Numbered from the stretch's first letter, positions 1 through 8,953 are shown. The stretch is 64,000 bases of DNA from Nonomuraea polychroma (GCF_004011505.1 NZ_SAUN01000001.1:8397501-8461500); one strand, 5' to 3'. Numbers and translations are program-made. The notes: a model not told the origin generated them from the letters alone.

Positions 1-2621
1 AGCAGGCGGAGCCGGATCGGGCCCTTGGCGTGGCGGATGACGTTGGCGACCAGCTCGCTGGCGATCAGTTCGGTGGTCGGCACCAGGTCGTCCAGGTGCC
101 AGTCGGCGAGCTGCTCCCGTACGTGATCGCGGGCCTGGCCGGCCGCGATCGGGTCCTCGGGCAAGAACCAGGAGGCGACGTCCTCGGCTGCCAGCCGTTG
201 GGTGCGGGCGATGAGCAGGGCGGCGCCGTCGCTGGCCGGTTGGCGTACGGGCCGCATGCCGTGGGCGACGTCGTCGCACAGCCGATCCAGATCGCTCCGG
301 GATCGAGAGGGAGCACCGGCCAGGAGCCCCGTGAGCCGGGCCATGCCGTCGTCCATGCCCCGGGTCCCGGACTCGATCAGATCGTCGGTGTAGAGCACGA
401 AGAGCGCGCCGTCGGGCAGGCGAAGCTCCACCGTGCTGAAGGGCGGCTCCGCGGTGCCGAGCCGCAGGTCGGGCGAGGTGTCCAGGACCTGGACGGTGCC
501 GTCGGGGTGGACGACGGCGGGCGGTGGATGCCCGGCGTTGACCAGGGCGCAGTCGCCGCTGGTGGGGTCGTACACGGCGTACAGGCAGGTGACGTTGATG
601 TGGTCGCCCAGCTCTTTGGCCAGGTCGTTGAGGTGGACGAGGAGATCGTCGGGGGGCAGCTCAAGGCCCGCGAGAGTGCGCGCGGCCGTACGCAGCCGTC
701 CTATGGTGGCCGTCTGCGGCACGCCGTGCCCTTTGACGTCGCCGATGACGAGAGCCACCCGCTCCGCGGACAGCGAGATGACGTCGTACCAGGCTCCGCC
801 GATCTCCGGGGCGCCGGCCGCCAGGTAGCGGACCGCGGCGGTGACGCCGGGCAGCGACGGCAGGTCGTGCGGGACGAGGAGACGCTGCAGTTCCTCGGCG
901 CGCGCATGCTCCGCGTCGTACATGCGGGCCCGTGCCAGGGCCTGGGCGATCAGCCCGCTCAGCGCGGTGAGCAGCGTGCGTTCCTCGCCGGTGAACGGGT
1001 GCGGACGCTCGAAGGAGATCACGCAGCAGCCGCCGGGGTGCCCGGGAACCACGAGCGGGAGCAGCGCCCAGGCGTTCATGCCCGCGTCGGCCTCGAGGAG
1101 GTCGGTGTCCAGACACTGGTCACGACTTTCGATGAAGGCCGGCACACCGGTTTGGAGCACGTCGGTGAGGACGGAACGGTCGGCGAGCGCGTGCTGCTCG
1201 ATCCGGCGGAGAAAGCCGGGAGGATGGCCGACGGCTCCGACGATGTGCAGGTGATCGTGCTCGACCGTGACGATCAGCAGTCCGGTGGCGGCGAAGGGCG
1301 GCAGGACCCGCTCGGTGATCACCCGCATCACGTCTCGCGCGCTCACTGCCTCGCCGAACGTACGGGTCAGCTCCTGAGTCCAGGCGGCCCGCTCGGCGGT
1401 GGCGCGCTCGGCGGCCGCGCGTTCCGCGTCGCGGAGGCGTTCCTCGGTGACGTCGGCGAAGTAGAACGTCAGGCCGTCCGGCACCGGCACCAGCCGTACG
1501 TGGTACCACCGCTGATCGGTCGGCCACTGCAGGTCGAAGCCGGCGGGCGTGCGGTCGGCGGCGGCTCTGAGGCATCGGGCCCGGAAGTCGGGCACTTCGC
1601 CCGCGACCAGGTCCCACAACTCCTGGCCGTGCAGGTCGGTGCCGCCCAGGAGGCGTTCGCCGTCGAGGTTGGCGAAGATGATCCGCCATTTGCTGTCCAC
1701 CATGACGAAGGCGTCGCGCATGTACTGCAGCGCGCGGGCGGCCGATTCTCTGGCGACGCGGCCCTCCGTCGTGTCCCAGATCGTGCCGACCATGCGTACC
1801 GGCTCGCCGTCGTCGTCCAGGATCACGCGGCCGCGCGCGTGCATCCAGCCGAAGGTGCCGTCCGGTCGGCAGGCGCGGTAGCCCATCTCGTACAGGCTCT
1901 TGGCGCGAACGGCCTCCTCGACCGCGGCCATCACCGTGGGCAGGTCCTCCGGGTGCACGATGTTCGCCCACGAGTCGATGGTGTGCGGGGTGGCGGCGGG
2001 GTCGATGCCCATCACCTTCAGCGCGGGTCCGTCCCAGTACACCTCACCGGTCCGGATGTCCCATTCCCAGGATCCGATCTTGACCGCCGGCATCGCCTGC
2101 TCGAGGTGGCCTGGTTGCCACAGGCGGGACGGGCCCGCGCCCGGCTCAGGAGTGCGGCATCGCTCGGTCACCCAGGAGGCCAGTGCTTGGAGGAACGCCC
2201 GCCGCTCGCTCGGTGGTTCGGCCGGCCCGTCGGTCAGCACGGACAGGACGCCGAGCGAGGTGTCGGAGGTGCCGCTCAGCGGGACCGCCGTCAGCATCAC
2301 GGTGTGGGTCCTGCCGGTATCGAGCGTGACGGGCAGGTACGTCAGCACCCCGTCGTCCAGCGCGCGGGAGATCGCAGAACGTATGTCCTCCTGCGCCGAC
2401 AGGTCCATCGGAGGCAACCCGGCGGCGACCACCAGGCGCAACGCCTGACTGCCGGCGGGGCCGCGCCAATGCACCATGCCGCTCAGCGCGTGCAGGTCGG
2501 CGACCGCTTGGTCCAGCGCGTACTGGAGGACTTCGATGTCGCTGAGCCCGGCGCAGGCGGCGGCGAGGATCCGCAGCCGTTCCTCTTCCGACACGGCTGC
2601 GAAGGCGTCGTCTATCGCCAT
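1..2621 (-). CDS. PAS/GAF-sensor SpoIIE-type PP2C phosphatase with RsbW-like ATPase domain (partial)
   Basis: The gene starts at ATG 2621 behind a GAAGAGG ribosome site and stays open to the left edge, so the C-terminus is missing (873 codons visible). In order: GAF-like region (about 20-150), PAS (170-280), second PAS-like segment (285-400), GAF (410-560), PP2C/SpoIIE domain (580-790) with the motifs WYDVI, GDVKGHG, NAGHPPP and LYTDDLIE, then the start of a GHKL anti-sigma kinase fold with the N-box SELVANVIRHA near residue 857. Known proteins of this build dephosphorylate anti-sigma-factor antagonists and carry a switch kinase in the same chain. No partner gene is visible here. It is divergent from the ABC exporter. 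Family call is secure; the sensed signal is unknown. Confidence 0.88.
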   Translation of the reverse strand, partial: MAIDDAFAAVSEEERLRILAAACAGLSDIEVLQYALDQAVADLHALSGMVHWRGPAGSQALRLVVAAGLPPMDLSAQEDIRSAISRALDDGVLTYLPVTLDTGRTHTVMLTAVPLSGTSDTSLGVLSVLTDGPAEPPSERRAFLQALASWVTERCRTPEPGAGPSRLWQPGHLEQAMPAVKIGSWEWDIRTGEVYWDGPALKVMGIDPAATPHTIDSWANIVHPEDLPTVMAAVEEAVRAKSLYEMGYRACRPDGTFGWMHARGRVILDDDGEPVRMVGTIWDTTEGRVARESAARALQYMRDAFVMVDSKWRIIFANLDGERLLGGTDLHGQELWDLVAGEVPDFRARCLRAAADRTPAGFDLQWPTDQRWYHVRLVPVPDGLTFYFADVTEERLRDAERAAAERATAERAAWTQELTRTFGEAVSARDVMRVITERVLPPFAATGLLIVTVEHDHLHIVGAVGHPPGFLRRIEQHALADRSVLTDVLQTGVPAFIESRDQCLDTDLLEADAGMNAWALLPLVVPGHPGGCCVISFERPHPFTGEERTLLTALSGLIAQALARARMYDAEHARAEELQRLLVPHDLPSLPGVTAAVRYLAAGAPEIGGAWYDVISLSAERVALVIGDVKGHGVPQTATIGRLRTAARTLAGLELPPDDLLVHLNDLAKELGDHINVTCLYAVYDPTSGDCALVNAGHPPPAVVHPDGTVQVLDTSPDLRLGTAEPPFSTVELRLPDGALFVLYTDDLIESGTRGMDDGMARLTGLLAGAPSRSRSDLDRLCDDVAHGMRPVRQPASDGAALLIARTQRLAAEDVASWFLPEDPIAAGQARDHVREQLADWHLDDLVPTTELIASELVANVIRHAKGPIRLRL

Positions 2622-2789
2622 CCTCTTCGCCCCCCGTGTCGCGACAGAAGAAGTACGGTGTCCGCGCCGATCACGGCACCGGCGAAACAGCAACCTCGAC
2701 TCATGGTAGCGAATGGCTGTCAATCACCAGATGGGAGACACATCCCTGTCCGGGAAGGCCTCGCGGGGCGGCTTACTAGACTGCGGATC

Positions 2790-4487
2790 ATGGAGGCGGG
2801 CAAACCGGACTTTCGTAGCGCGGGACGATACCTCTGGTGGTTGGTCCGCACCCAGCGTGGCCGGTGTGCTGCGGGGGCGGTGCTGGGGACCACGTGGATG
2901 GTGGGTCTGACGTTGCCGCCGTACCTGCTGTCACGCGCCATCGACGACGGGCTGACGCCCGGGCGCCGGCCCGCGCTGGCGGGGTGGGCGGCGGCGCTGT
3001 TGGGCGTCGGGGTGGTGAACGCGTGGCTGGGCATCATGCGGCATCGCACGATGACCCGGGTGCGCATGCACGCGGCCTTCCGCACCGTCGAGGCCGTGGT
3101 CGTGCACGCCACCCGGCTGGGCGCGGCGCTGTCGCGCAAGGTCACGGCCGGGGAGGTCGTCACGATCGGGTTCGCCGACGTCACGGTGATCGCCCAGACG
3201 CTGACCATCACCGGCCCGGGCGTCGGGGCCGTCCTGGCGTACATCGTCGTGGCCGTGCTGCTGCTGACCGTCTCGCCGCTGCTCGCCGTGGTGGTGCTGG
3301 CCGGCGTACCGCTGCTGGTGCTGCTGGCGGGGCCGCTGCTGGGCCGGCTCGGCAAGGTGGAGACGACATACCGGACGCGGCAGGGCGCCCTCGCCGCCCG
3401 CTTCGTGGACATCGCCGGAGGGCTGCGCGTGCTCAACGGGCTCGGCGGCAAGGACGTGTACGCCGAGCGCTACCGCCGCGGTTCCCAGGAGTTACGGGCG
3501 GAGGGCTACCGGGTCGGGGCGGTGACGAGCTGGATCCAGGCGCTCGGCGTCGGCCTGCCCACCCTGTTCATCGGGGCCGTGACGTGGCTGGCGGCGCGGA
3601 TGGCCGTCCAGGGCGACATCACGGTCGGCGAGCTGGTCGCGGTCTACGGGTACACCGCCGTGCTGGTGGTGCCGGTCTCGTTCTTCATCGAGGGCGGGTA
3701 CGACCTCAGCCGCGGACTCGTCGCCGCGCGCCGGGTCGTCCAGTTCCTGTCCCTGACGCCGGCCGCGAGCGGGCACGCCGACGGGCCGTCGACGGCGGCC
3801 CCGCTGTGTGATCCGGAGTCCGGGGTGGAGATCGCCTCAGGAAAGCTGACCGCGCTGGTCAGCGCCCGGCCGGCGGAGTCGGCGGCGGTGGTCGACCGCC
3901 TCGGCCGCCTCGGCCGCTTCGCCTTCGCCGAGCGGGCCGCGACGTGGGGCGGGATCCGCCTCGACGAGATCGATCTCACGCGGGTGCGGGAACGCATCCT
4001 CGTCGCCGACCATGAGGCGGACCTGTTCGCCGGCACGCTGCGCGACGTCGTCTCAGGGAAGGGCGACCCCGGCGACGAGGCCATCGATCGGGCCCTGTAC
4101 GCGGCGGTGGCCCAGGACATCGTGCGCGGGCTGCCGGACGGGCTCGACTCCCCCATCGATCCGCAGGGCCGCAACCTGTCGGGCGGCCAGCGGCAGCGCG
4201 TTCGCCTGGCGCGGGCGCTGCTGGCCGATCCGGAAACGCTGCTGGCCGTCGAGCCCACGTCGGCGGTGGACGCGCACACGGAGGCGGCCGTCGCGGGCCG
4301 GCTCCGCGCCGCACGATCGGGCCGTACCACGGTCGTCACCAGCACGTCGCCGCTCGTGCTCGACCAGGCGGACACCGTTTACTACCTGGTGGACGGGACG
4401 GTCGCGGCGACAGGCAGCCATCGCGACCTCCTGGCCGGTCATCCCGGCTACCGGCTGCTGGTGTCGCGCGGCATGGCGGCGTCATGA
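2790..4487 (+). CDS. ABC exporter half-transporter with degenerate ATP site
   Basis: Membrane ABC half-transporter of 565 residues: an N-terminal type I exporter transmembrane domain (about 1-310) followed by a nucleotide-binding domain. The signature LSGGQ is intact (about 462-466). The Walker A loop near 358 reads SARPAESAA and lacks the GxxGxGKS/T lysine; Walker B reads LLAVEPTSAVD, so the Asp is lost while the Glu remains; the H-loop His is replaced (TSTS). It can therefore supply only the signature half of one working ATP site. The following gene has the opposite pattern, which is the rule for heterodimeric exporters. ATG 2790 fits the start of the transmembrane domain; the long open frame upstream is antisense to the phosphatase gene. 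Substrate unknown; drug or lipid export is usual for the family. Confidence 0.9.
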   Translation: MEAGKPDFRSAGRYLWWLVRTQRGRCAAGAVLGTTWMVGLTLPPYLLSRAIDDGLTPGRRPALAGWAAALLGVGVVNAWLGIMRHRTMTRVRMHAAFRTVEAVVVHATRLGAALSRKVTAGEVVTIGFADVTVIAQTLTITGPGVGAVLAYIVVAVLLLTVSPLLAVVVLAGVPLLVLLAGPLLGRLGKVETTYRTRQGALAARFVDIAGGLRVLNGLGGKDVYAERYRRGSQELRAEGYRVGAVTSWIQALGVGLPTLFIGAVTWLAARMAVQGDITVGELVAVYGYTAVLVVPVSFFIEGGYDLSRGLVAARRVVQFLSLTPAASGHADGPSTAAPLCDPESGVEIASGKLTALVSARPAESAAVVDRLGRLGRFAFAERAATWGGIRLDEIDLTRVRERILVADHEADLFAGTLRDVVSGKGDPGDEAIDRALYAAVAQDIVRGLPDGLDSPIDPQGRNLSGGQRQRVRLARALLADPETLLAVEPTSAVDAHTEAAVAGRLRAARSGRTTVVTSTSPLVLDQADTVYYLVDGTVAATGSHRDLLAGHPGYRLLVSRGMAAS

Positions 4488-4534
4488 GAGCGCCCGTGGC
4501 CGGTCAGGTGCGCCACGCGTCGGCGGCGTCATGA
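4484..4534 (+). CDS. 16-codon coupling ORF between the two ABC genes
   Basis: A short reading frame (MRAPVAGQVRHASAAS) begins at the ATG overlapping the first ABC gene's stop (ATGA at 4484-4487) and ends in a TGA overlapping the second ABC gene's ATG (ATGA at 4531-4534). Its DNA resembles the start of the second gene: both copies begin GGCGTCATGAG(A/G)GCGC, 47 bases apart. A duplicated gene junction would explain it. It may let ribosomes pass from one gene to the next, as there is no good ribosome site before 4531. A function for the peptide itself is not suggested. Confidence 0.35.
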   Translation: MRAPVAGQVRHASAAS

Positions 4535-6321
4535 GGGCGCTGCCTGTAGCCGCGCCGTCCCAGGTGCGCCGCGCCATGGTGCGGCTGATCCGGCAGGACG
4601 GCCGGGCCTTCGCCGCCATGCTCGCCCTCAACGCGCTCGCCGCCGGGGCAGGGCTGGTCGGGCCGTGGTTGCTGGGCCGCATCATCGACGAGGTCAAGGC
4701 CGGTGCGGGGGTCGGCACGGTGGATCGGCTGGCGCTCGGGATCCTCGTCTTCGCGCTGGCCCAGCTCCTCCTGACGCGATTTGCCAGCTATGTCGGGCAC
4801 CGGTTCGGGGAGCGCACGTTGGCGCGTGTGCGGGAGGAGTACGCCGACCGGGCGCTCGCCGTACCCGCCTCGGTGATCGAGCGGGCCGGCACGGGCGACC
4901 TGACCGCGCGCGGCACCACCGACGTGGTGGCGGTGGGCACGACCGTGCGCGACGCCGGGTCCGACGTGCTGATCGCCGGAGTGCAGGCGCTGCTCATCCT
5001 GGGCGCGGTCTTCGTGCTCGACCCGCTGCTCGGCGGGATCGGGTTGGTGGGGCTGCTGGGGATCTGGTTCGCGGTGCGGTGGTATCTGCGGCGGGCGCTG
5101 CCGGCGTACCTGGCTGAAGGTGAGGCCAACTCGGCCCTCGCGGAGCAGCTCACGGCCACGGCCGCCGGGGCACGCACGGTGGAGGCGCTGGGGCTGCGGG
5201 AGCGTCGGATCGCGGTCTGCCGCGCTGCGATCGAGACGTGCCGCCGCACCAGGACGCGGACGTTGTTCCTGCGTAGCGTGCTCTTCCCGATCGTGGACGT
5301 GTCCTACACCATCCCCGTGGTGGGCGTCTTATTGGCCGGTGCCGTGCTGCACCAGCGCGGGCTGATGAGCCTGGGCGCGGTCATCGCCGCCGCGCTGTAC
5401 TTCCGGCAACTCTCCCAGCCAGTGGACACCATCCTGCTGCGCATCGACCAGCTACAGAGCAGCGGCGCCTCCTTCGCCCGCGTCGAAGGACTCGGCCAGG
5501 TGCCCTCGCCGGTGCTCCCTCCCCGGGACCGTCCGGTGCCCGACGGCGATCTGATCGAGGTGGCGGGGGTGCGGTACGCGTACGAGGGAGGCGACGATGT
5601 GCTGCACGGAGTCGACCTGGTGGTGCGGCCAGGGGAACGCCTCGCGATCGTGGGGGCGTCGGGAGCCGGGAAGACGACGCTGGGGCGGCTGCTGGCAGGC
5701 ATCGACCAGCCACGGACCGGGACGGTGACGGTCGGGCAGGTTCCCATCAGCGACGTGGACCCCGCCGAGCTGCGACGGCGGATCGTCCTCGTCACCCAGG
5801 AGCACCATGTGTTCCTCGGCACGCTGCGGGACAACCTGCTGATCGCGTCCCCCTCGGCCGGCGACGCCGAACTGCGGGCGGCACTCGCCGCCGTGGGCGC
5901 CTGGGAGTGGATCGACGAGCTCCCGGACGGCCTCGACACGGAGGTGGGAGCCGCCGGTTTCCGGCTGGACGGAGCACAGGCCCAGCAGCTCGCCCTGGCC
6001 CGGGTGGTGCTGGCCGACCCGCACACGTTGGTGCTGGACGAGGCGACCGCGCTGCTGGATCCGCGGACGGCGCGGCATACGGAGCGGGCGCTGGCCGCCG
6101 TCCTGGAGGGCCGGACGGTGATCGCCATCGCGCACCGGCTGCAGACGGCTCGTGACGCGGATCGGGTCGCCGTCATGGAGGAGGGGCGGGTGGTGGAGCT
6201 CGGTGGACATGAGGAGCTGGTGGCGGCCGGGGGGACGTACGCGGCGCTGTGGCGATCCTGGCACGGGGACCACGCCGTACCCGACCGAGCAGATCGAGCG
6301 CGTAATCACCCTTCCGGCTGA
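4531..6321 (+). CDS. ABC exporter half-transporter with intact ATP-binding residues and degenerate signature
   Basis: Partner half-transporter of 596 residues: transmembrane domain (about 20-310), then a nucleotide-binding domain. Walker A is canonical (GASGAGKTT near 373), Walker B reads VLDEATALLD (about 498) and the switch His is present (AIAHRLQ, about 530), but the signature is LDGAQ instead of LSGGQ (about 475). In the dimer with the preceding gene, one ATP site combines this Walker A/B with the partner's intact LSGGQ and should hydrolyse ATP; the other is degenerate on both sides. Start chosen at ATG 4531 because the protein begins just before the first membrane segment; the upstream reading frame is the other gene out of phase. 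Confidence 0.9.
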   Translation: MRALPVAAPSQVRRAMVRLIRQDGRAFAAMLALNALAAGAGLVGPWLLGRIIDEVKAGAGVGTVDRLALGILVFALAQLLLTRFASYVGHRFGERTLARVREEYADRALAVPASVIERAGTGDLTARGTTDVVAVGTTVRDAGSDVLIAGVQALLILGAVFVLDPLLGGIGLVGLLGIWFAVRWYLRRALPAYLAEGEANSALAEQLTATAAGARTVEALGLRERRIAVCRAAIETCRRTRTRTLFLRSVLFPIVDVSYTIPVVGVLLAGAVLHQRGLMSLGAVIAAALYFRQLSQPVDTILLRIDQLQSSGASFARVEGLGQVPSPVLPPRDRPVPDGDLIEVAGVRYAYEGGDDVLHGVDLVVRPGERLAIVGASGAGKTTLGRLLAGIDQPRTGTVTVGQVPISDVDPAELRRRIVLVTQEHHVFLGTLRDNLLIASPSAGDAELRAALAAVGAWEWIDELPDGLDTEVGAAGFRLDGAQAQQLALARVVLADPHTLVLDEATALLDPRTARHTERALAAVLEGRTVIAIAHRLQTARDADRVAVMEEGRVVELGGHEELVAAGGTYAALWRSWHGDHAVPDRADRARNHPSG

Positions 6322-6358
6322 CGGCGTCAGGGTGACATCTCGACATCCTCGGTGAGCA

Positions 6359-7384
6359 TTACGACGAACCTCCCCGGTAGCGGTCGGCGAGAACCTCGAA
6401 GACGGCCTTGGGCTCCCACGGCATGTCCGGGTAAGCCTCGCCGAGCCGGCCCTCCAGCACCTTGACCACCCCATAGCTGGCCATATCGAGATCCCCGCGG
6501 GCCTCATCGCGATGCGGCAGGTGATAACTGGCGAACGCCGTCCAGAACACGGTGTCGACACCTTCGGCCTCGAAGACGTCCAGCACTTCGCGCAGATAGG
6601 CGACTTGCTCGCGCTCATCTCGAACGTAATCACCGTTCACCCGCACAGCCCTGCCATCCTCGCCCCATTCGACGATCGACGCGCCACGCCCGCCCAGATC
6701 AGCCGCACCACGAAAAGTGGCGCAGCCGAACTCGGTGACCGCGGCAGGCTTGCCCTGCGCGACGAACGCGCGGATGTCATCCCGGAACCGGTGGGCGATC
6801 TCAGGGGCCCGATATCCCGCATCACTCGCGATGATGTCGAAGGGCGTCCAGTCGACCCCCTCGAACGGCAGCGACGCGTAACTGACCTTCCCGCCGAACC
6901 GCTCGCGCACCACCGCGACAGCCTTGCCGAGGAAGTCATTGACGCGACCGGGAACCAGCGGCAGCGCCTCACGCAGCCGCTCCGGCGCCGCCATCAGGCC
7001 AAGCCGCTCCTCCAGGGTCTCGCCGGGCAGGAACCCGACATTGAACAGGCTCATCTCGGACCCGGTGACGAGCACGACATCGGCTCCCTCCCGGCGCAGC
7101 CGCTCGGCGCGTTCGGCACAGTCGGCGATGAGCACGAGCAGTTCGTCGGGGGTCAAGCCGCAGGTGAACGGCGAATACCAGACCTCAAGCCCCGCATCGG
7201 CGGCGTGCCGGGCGGCGATCTCCAGCCGATCCGGGTCCCCGCCGGTGATGCGCACCGCGGTGCAGTGCAGGTCATCGCGGATGACCCGCATCTCCCGCCG
7301 GACGACGTCGGGGACGAAGTGCTCACGCGTGCTCACCCCCGCGTTGATGAATCCGGTGTCGTACGCGATCCCTTTGCCTCGCAT
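6359..7384 (-). CDS. TIM-barrel glycoside-hydrolase-like protein, TetR-linked
   Basis: Cytoplasmic protein of 341 residues, no signal peptide, starting at ATG 7384 after a strong AAGGAGG. It begins MRGKGIAYDTGF and alternates strands and helices as in a TIM barrel, with acidic residues at strand ends (GSEMSLF, VTEFGCATF, VFWTAFASYH) as in retaining glycosidases. I recall relatives labelled abortive phage infection protein in actinobacterial annotations; nothing in the sequence supports an anti-phage role. It is divergent from a TetR gene with a 22-base palindrome between them, so expression is probably repressed until a small ligand binds the regulator. The substrate cannot be read from the sequence. 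Confidence 0.7.
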   Translation of the reverse strand: MRGKGIAYDTGFINAGVSTREHFVPDVVRREMRVIRDDLHCTAVRITGGDPDRLEIAARHAADAGLEVWYSPFTCGLTPDELLVLIADCAERAERLRREGADVVLVTGSEMSLFNVGFLPGETLEERLGLMAAPERLREALPLVPGRVNDFLGKAVAVVRERFGGKVSYASLPFEGVDWTPFDIIASDAGYRAPEIAHRFRDDIRAFVAQGKPAAVTEFGCATFRGAADLGGRGASIVEWGEDGRAVRVNGDYVRDEREQVAYLREVLDVFEAEGVDTVFWTAFASYHLPHRDEARGDLDMASYGVVKVLEGRLGEAYPDMPWEPKAVFEVLADRYRGGSS

Positions 7385-7405
7385 CGCAAGGCCTCCTTCC
7401 AATGC

Positions 7406-7427
7406 GGGTACGGTACGTACCGTACCC
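7406..7427. promoter_or_regulatory. Perfect 22-bp palindrome, probable TetR operator
   Basis: GGGTACGGTAC is followed at once by its exact reverse complement (centre 7416/7417). It lies 22 bases upstream of the minus-strand start at 7384 and 41 bases upstream of the TetR start at 7469, so one dimer pair could silence both promoters. Confidence 0.8.
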
Positions 7428-7434
7428 CGAATCC

Positions 7435-7449
7435 GGTACGATGAGTACC
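7435..7449. promoter_or_regulatory. Secondary GGTAC-N5-GTACC half-site pair
   Basis: GGTAC and GTACC separated by GATGA, sharing the core of the neighbouring 22-bp palindrome and lying 19 bases before the TetR start. Possibly a weaker second operator. Confidence 0.4.
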
Positions 7450-7468
7450 CCAGAGGAGAAGGAGCAGA

Positions 7469-8056
7469 ATGATCAGACGGCGCGGAGCCGAGGTCGAGCA
7501 GGCCATCCTTCAGGCCGCGGCCGACGAGCTCATCGAATCCGGCTACCCCGGCCTGGCCATGGACAAGGTCGCCGCCCGCGCCGGCACCAACAAGAATGCG
7601 ATCTACCGCCGCTGGCCCAACCGCGCCGCCCTGGCCGTCGCCGCCTACCGACAGCTGGCCCGGACACACGTGGAGCTTCCCGACACCGGCCGGCTACGCG
7701 ACGACGCTCTGGAGCTCCTACGCCGCGCCAACGGCACCTGGTCCTCCCCCTACGGGGAGATACTCCGCAGCCTGCTGTCCAGCATCGGCGACGACCCCGA
7801 CCTGCGAACACAGATCCACGAGCACGCCAACGACGGCGGAAGCGACATGTGGCTGACGCTCTTGGACCGAGCGGTGGCCCGCGGCGAGGCCCCACCTGAG
7901 GCCCTCCACCCCAGGGTCGCCACGATCCCGATCGCGCTGCTACGCAACGAGTACGTCACCCGTGGCGCCCCGTCCGTACCCGACGACGTCCTCGTCGACA
8001 TCATCGACGAGGTGTACCTGCCCTTGGTACGCGGCCGCGGCCCCACCCAGAGCTGA
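7469..8056 (+). CDS. TetR-family transcriptional regulator
   Basis: Protein of 195 residues. The N-terminal helix-turn-helix is typical: ILQAAADELIESG, then MDKVAARAGTNKNAIYRRWPNRAAL (residues about 12-60). The C-terminal ligand domain is of the TetR_C_16-like type with a predicted helical bundle. An AGGAG site precedes ATG 7469. The gene is divergent from the TIM-barrel gene and the palindrome between them is the obvious operator, so autoregulation and control of the neighbour are expected. Ligand unknown. Confidence 0.9.
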   Translation: MIRRRGAEVEQAILQAAADELIESGYPGLAMDKVAARAGTNKNAIYRRWPNRAALAVAAYRQLARTHVELPDTGRLRDDALELLRRANGTWSSPYGEILRSLLSSIGDDPDLRTQIHEHANDGGSDMWLTLLDRAVARGEAPPEALHPRVATIPIALLRNEYVTRGAPSVPDDVLVDIIDEVYLPLVRGRGPTQS

Positions 8057-8118
8057 ACACGACCTTCCGCAGTCGAATCAATATCACTTTCCGTACTCGC
8101 CATGTGACAATGAGTGGC

Positions 8119-8901
8119 ATGCCCTCCCCTCAACACGACAGCCTCCTCCAGCTGTTCCGTGACCGCCCTCGACTGGCGGTGGACATCCTGCGCGATCTCC
8201 TAGGCGTCGAACTCCCCGCCACCCCACCCGTCTGCCTGCAGAACGCCCGCCCGTCGGGGGAAATCGACGCAGACCTGGTCATTGTCCTGGGAAAACCGCA
8301 GACCCCCGCACACGCCATCATCGTGGAGGTCCAGCAGGACAAGTCCAAGGCTCCCCGGCAGCTCGCCCGCAATGCCGCCGCCCTGTGGCTGCGGCTGGGC
8401 TGCGATGTCACGACCCTGGTCATCTGCCCCGACCGCGCCATAGCCGCCCACTATGCGCAGCCCATCGATTCAGGCTTGACCGGCTACCGCCTCCAGGCCC
8501 AGGTGCTGGAGACGGACAACATCCCGGCCATCACCGACTACAGCGAGTCCGCGCCCGAGATCCGATCCCTCAGGGAGATCATGACGCCCACCGCATGGCC
8601 GGCCTACAACCCCGTCGCCCGCGAACACTACGGCCGCGGCTTCGAAGACGGCCAAACCATCGGGAGAGCGGAGGGCATAGCGGAAGGCAGGGTCGAGGGC
8701 AGAGCGGACGGCAAGGCGGAGGAGGCCGCCAGGCTGCTGCTGCTCGTCCTGGCCGCCCGCGGCCTGGACGTCCCGGACGACACGACCACCCGGATCACCA
8801 CCTGCACGAACCTCGCCCAACTCGAAACCTGGGCCACCCGCGCAGCCACCGCCGAGACCCTCCAAGACCTGTTCAACGAACCGAACGGACAACCCCACTA
8901 G
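8119..8901 (+). CDS. Rpn-like PD-(D/E)xK nuclease family protein
   Basis: Protein of 260 residues from ATG 8119 (ATG 8110 and GTG 8104 are alternatives; the motif MPSPQHD favours 8119). The nuclease-fold signature is visible as D52 in DADLVIVL and E70-V-Q72 in IIVEVQQDK, with Gln in place of the usual Lys. The C-terminal third has the GRAEGIAEGRVEGRADGKAEEA repeat that marks the recombination-promoting nuclease / transposase-like family. Family members cleave DNA and are linked to RecA-independent recombination. No partner gene adjoins. There is no clear ribosome site, so the start is uncertain; identity of the family is fairly secure. Confidence 0.75.
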   Translation: MPSPQHDSLLQLFRDRPRLAVDILRDLLGVELPATPPVCLQNARPSGEIDADLVIVLGKPQTPAHAIIVEVQQDKSKAPRQLARNAAALWLRLGCDVTTLVICPDRAIAAHYAQPIDSGLTGYRLQAQVLETDNIPAITDYSESAPEIRSLREIMTPTAWPAYNPVAREHYGRGFEDGQTIGRAEGIAEGRVEGRADGKAEEAARLLLLVLAARGLDVPDDTTTRITTCTNLAQLETWATRAATAETLQDLFNEPNGQPH

Positions 8902-8953
8902 CGCAACGCCAGAGCCCCGTCGCCGACGGAGGCGAGCAGCGTCCGCCGCTGAG

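Noticed and set aside
30..2789. Plus-strand open frame of about 920 codons in phase with the first ABC gene
   Set aside because: It is antisense to the phosphatase gene, whose PAS, GAF, PP2C and ATPase motifs are all on the minus strand; the plus translation is low-complexity Gly/Arg/Val and has no family features.
6318..6330. Small hairpin CTGAC-GGC-GTCAG as terminator
   Set aside because: Only five pairs, overlapping a stop codon; too weak to claim.
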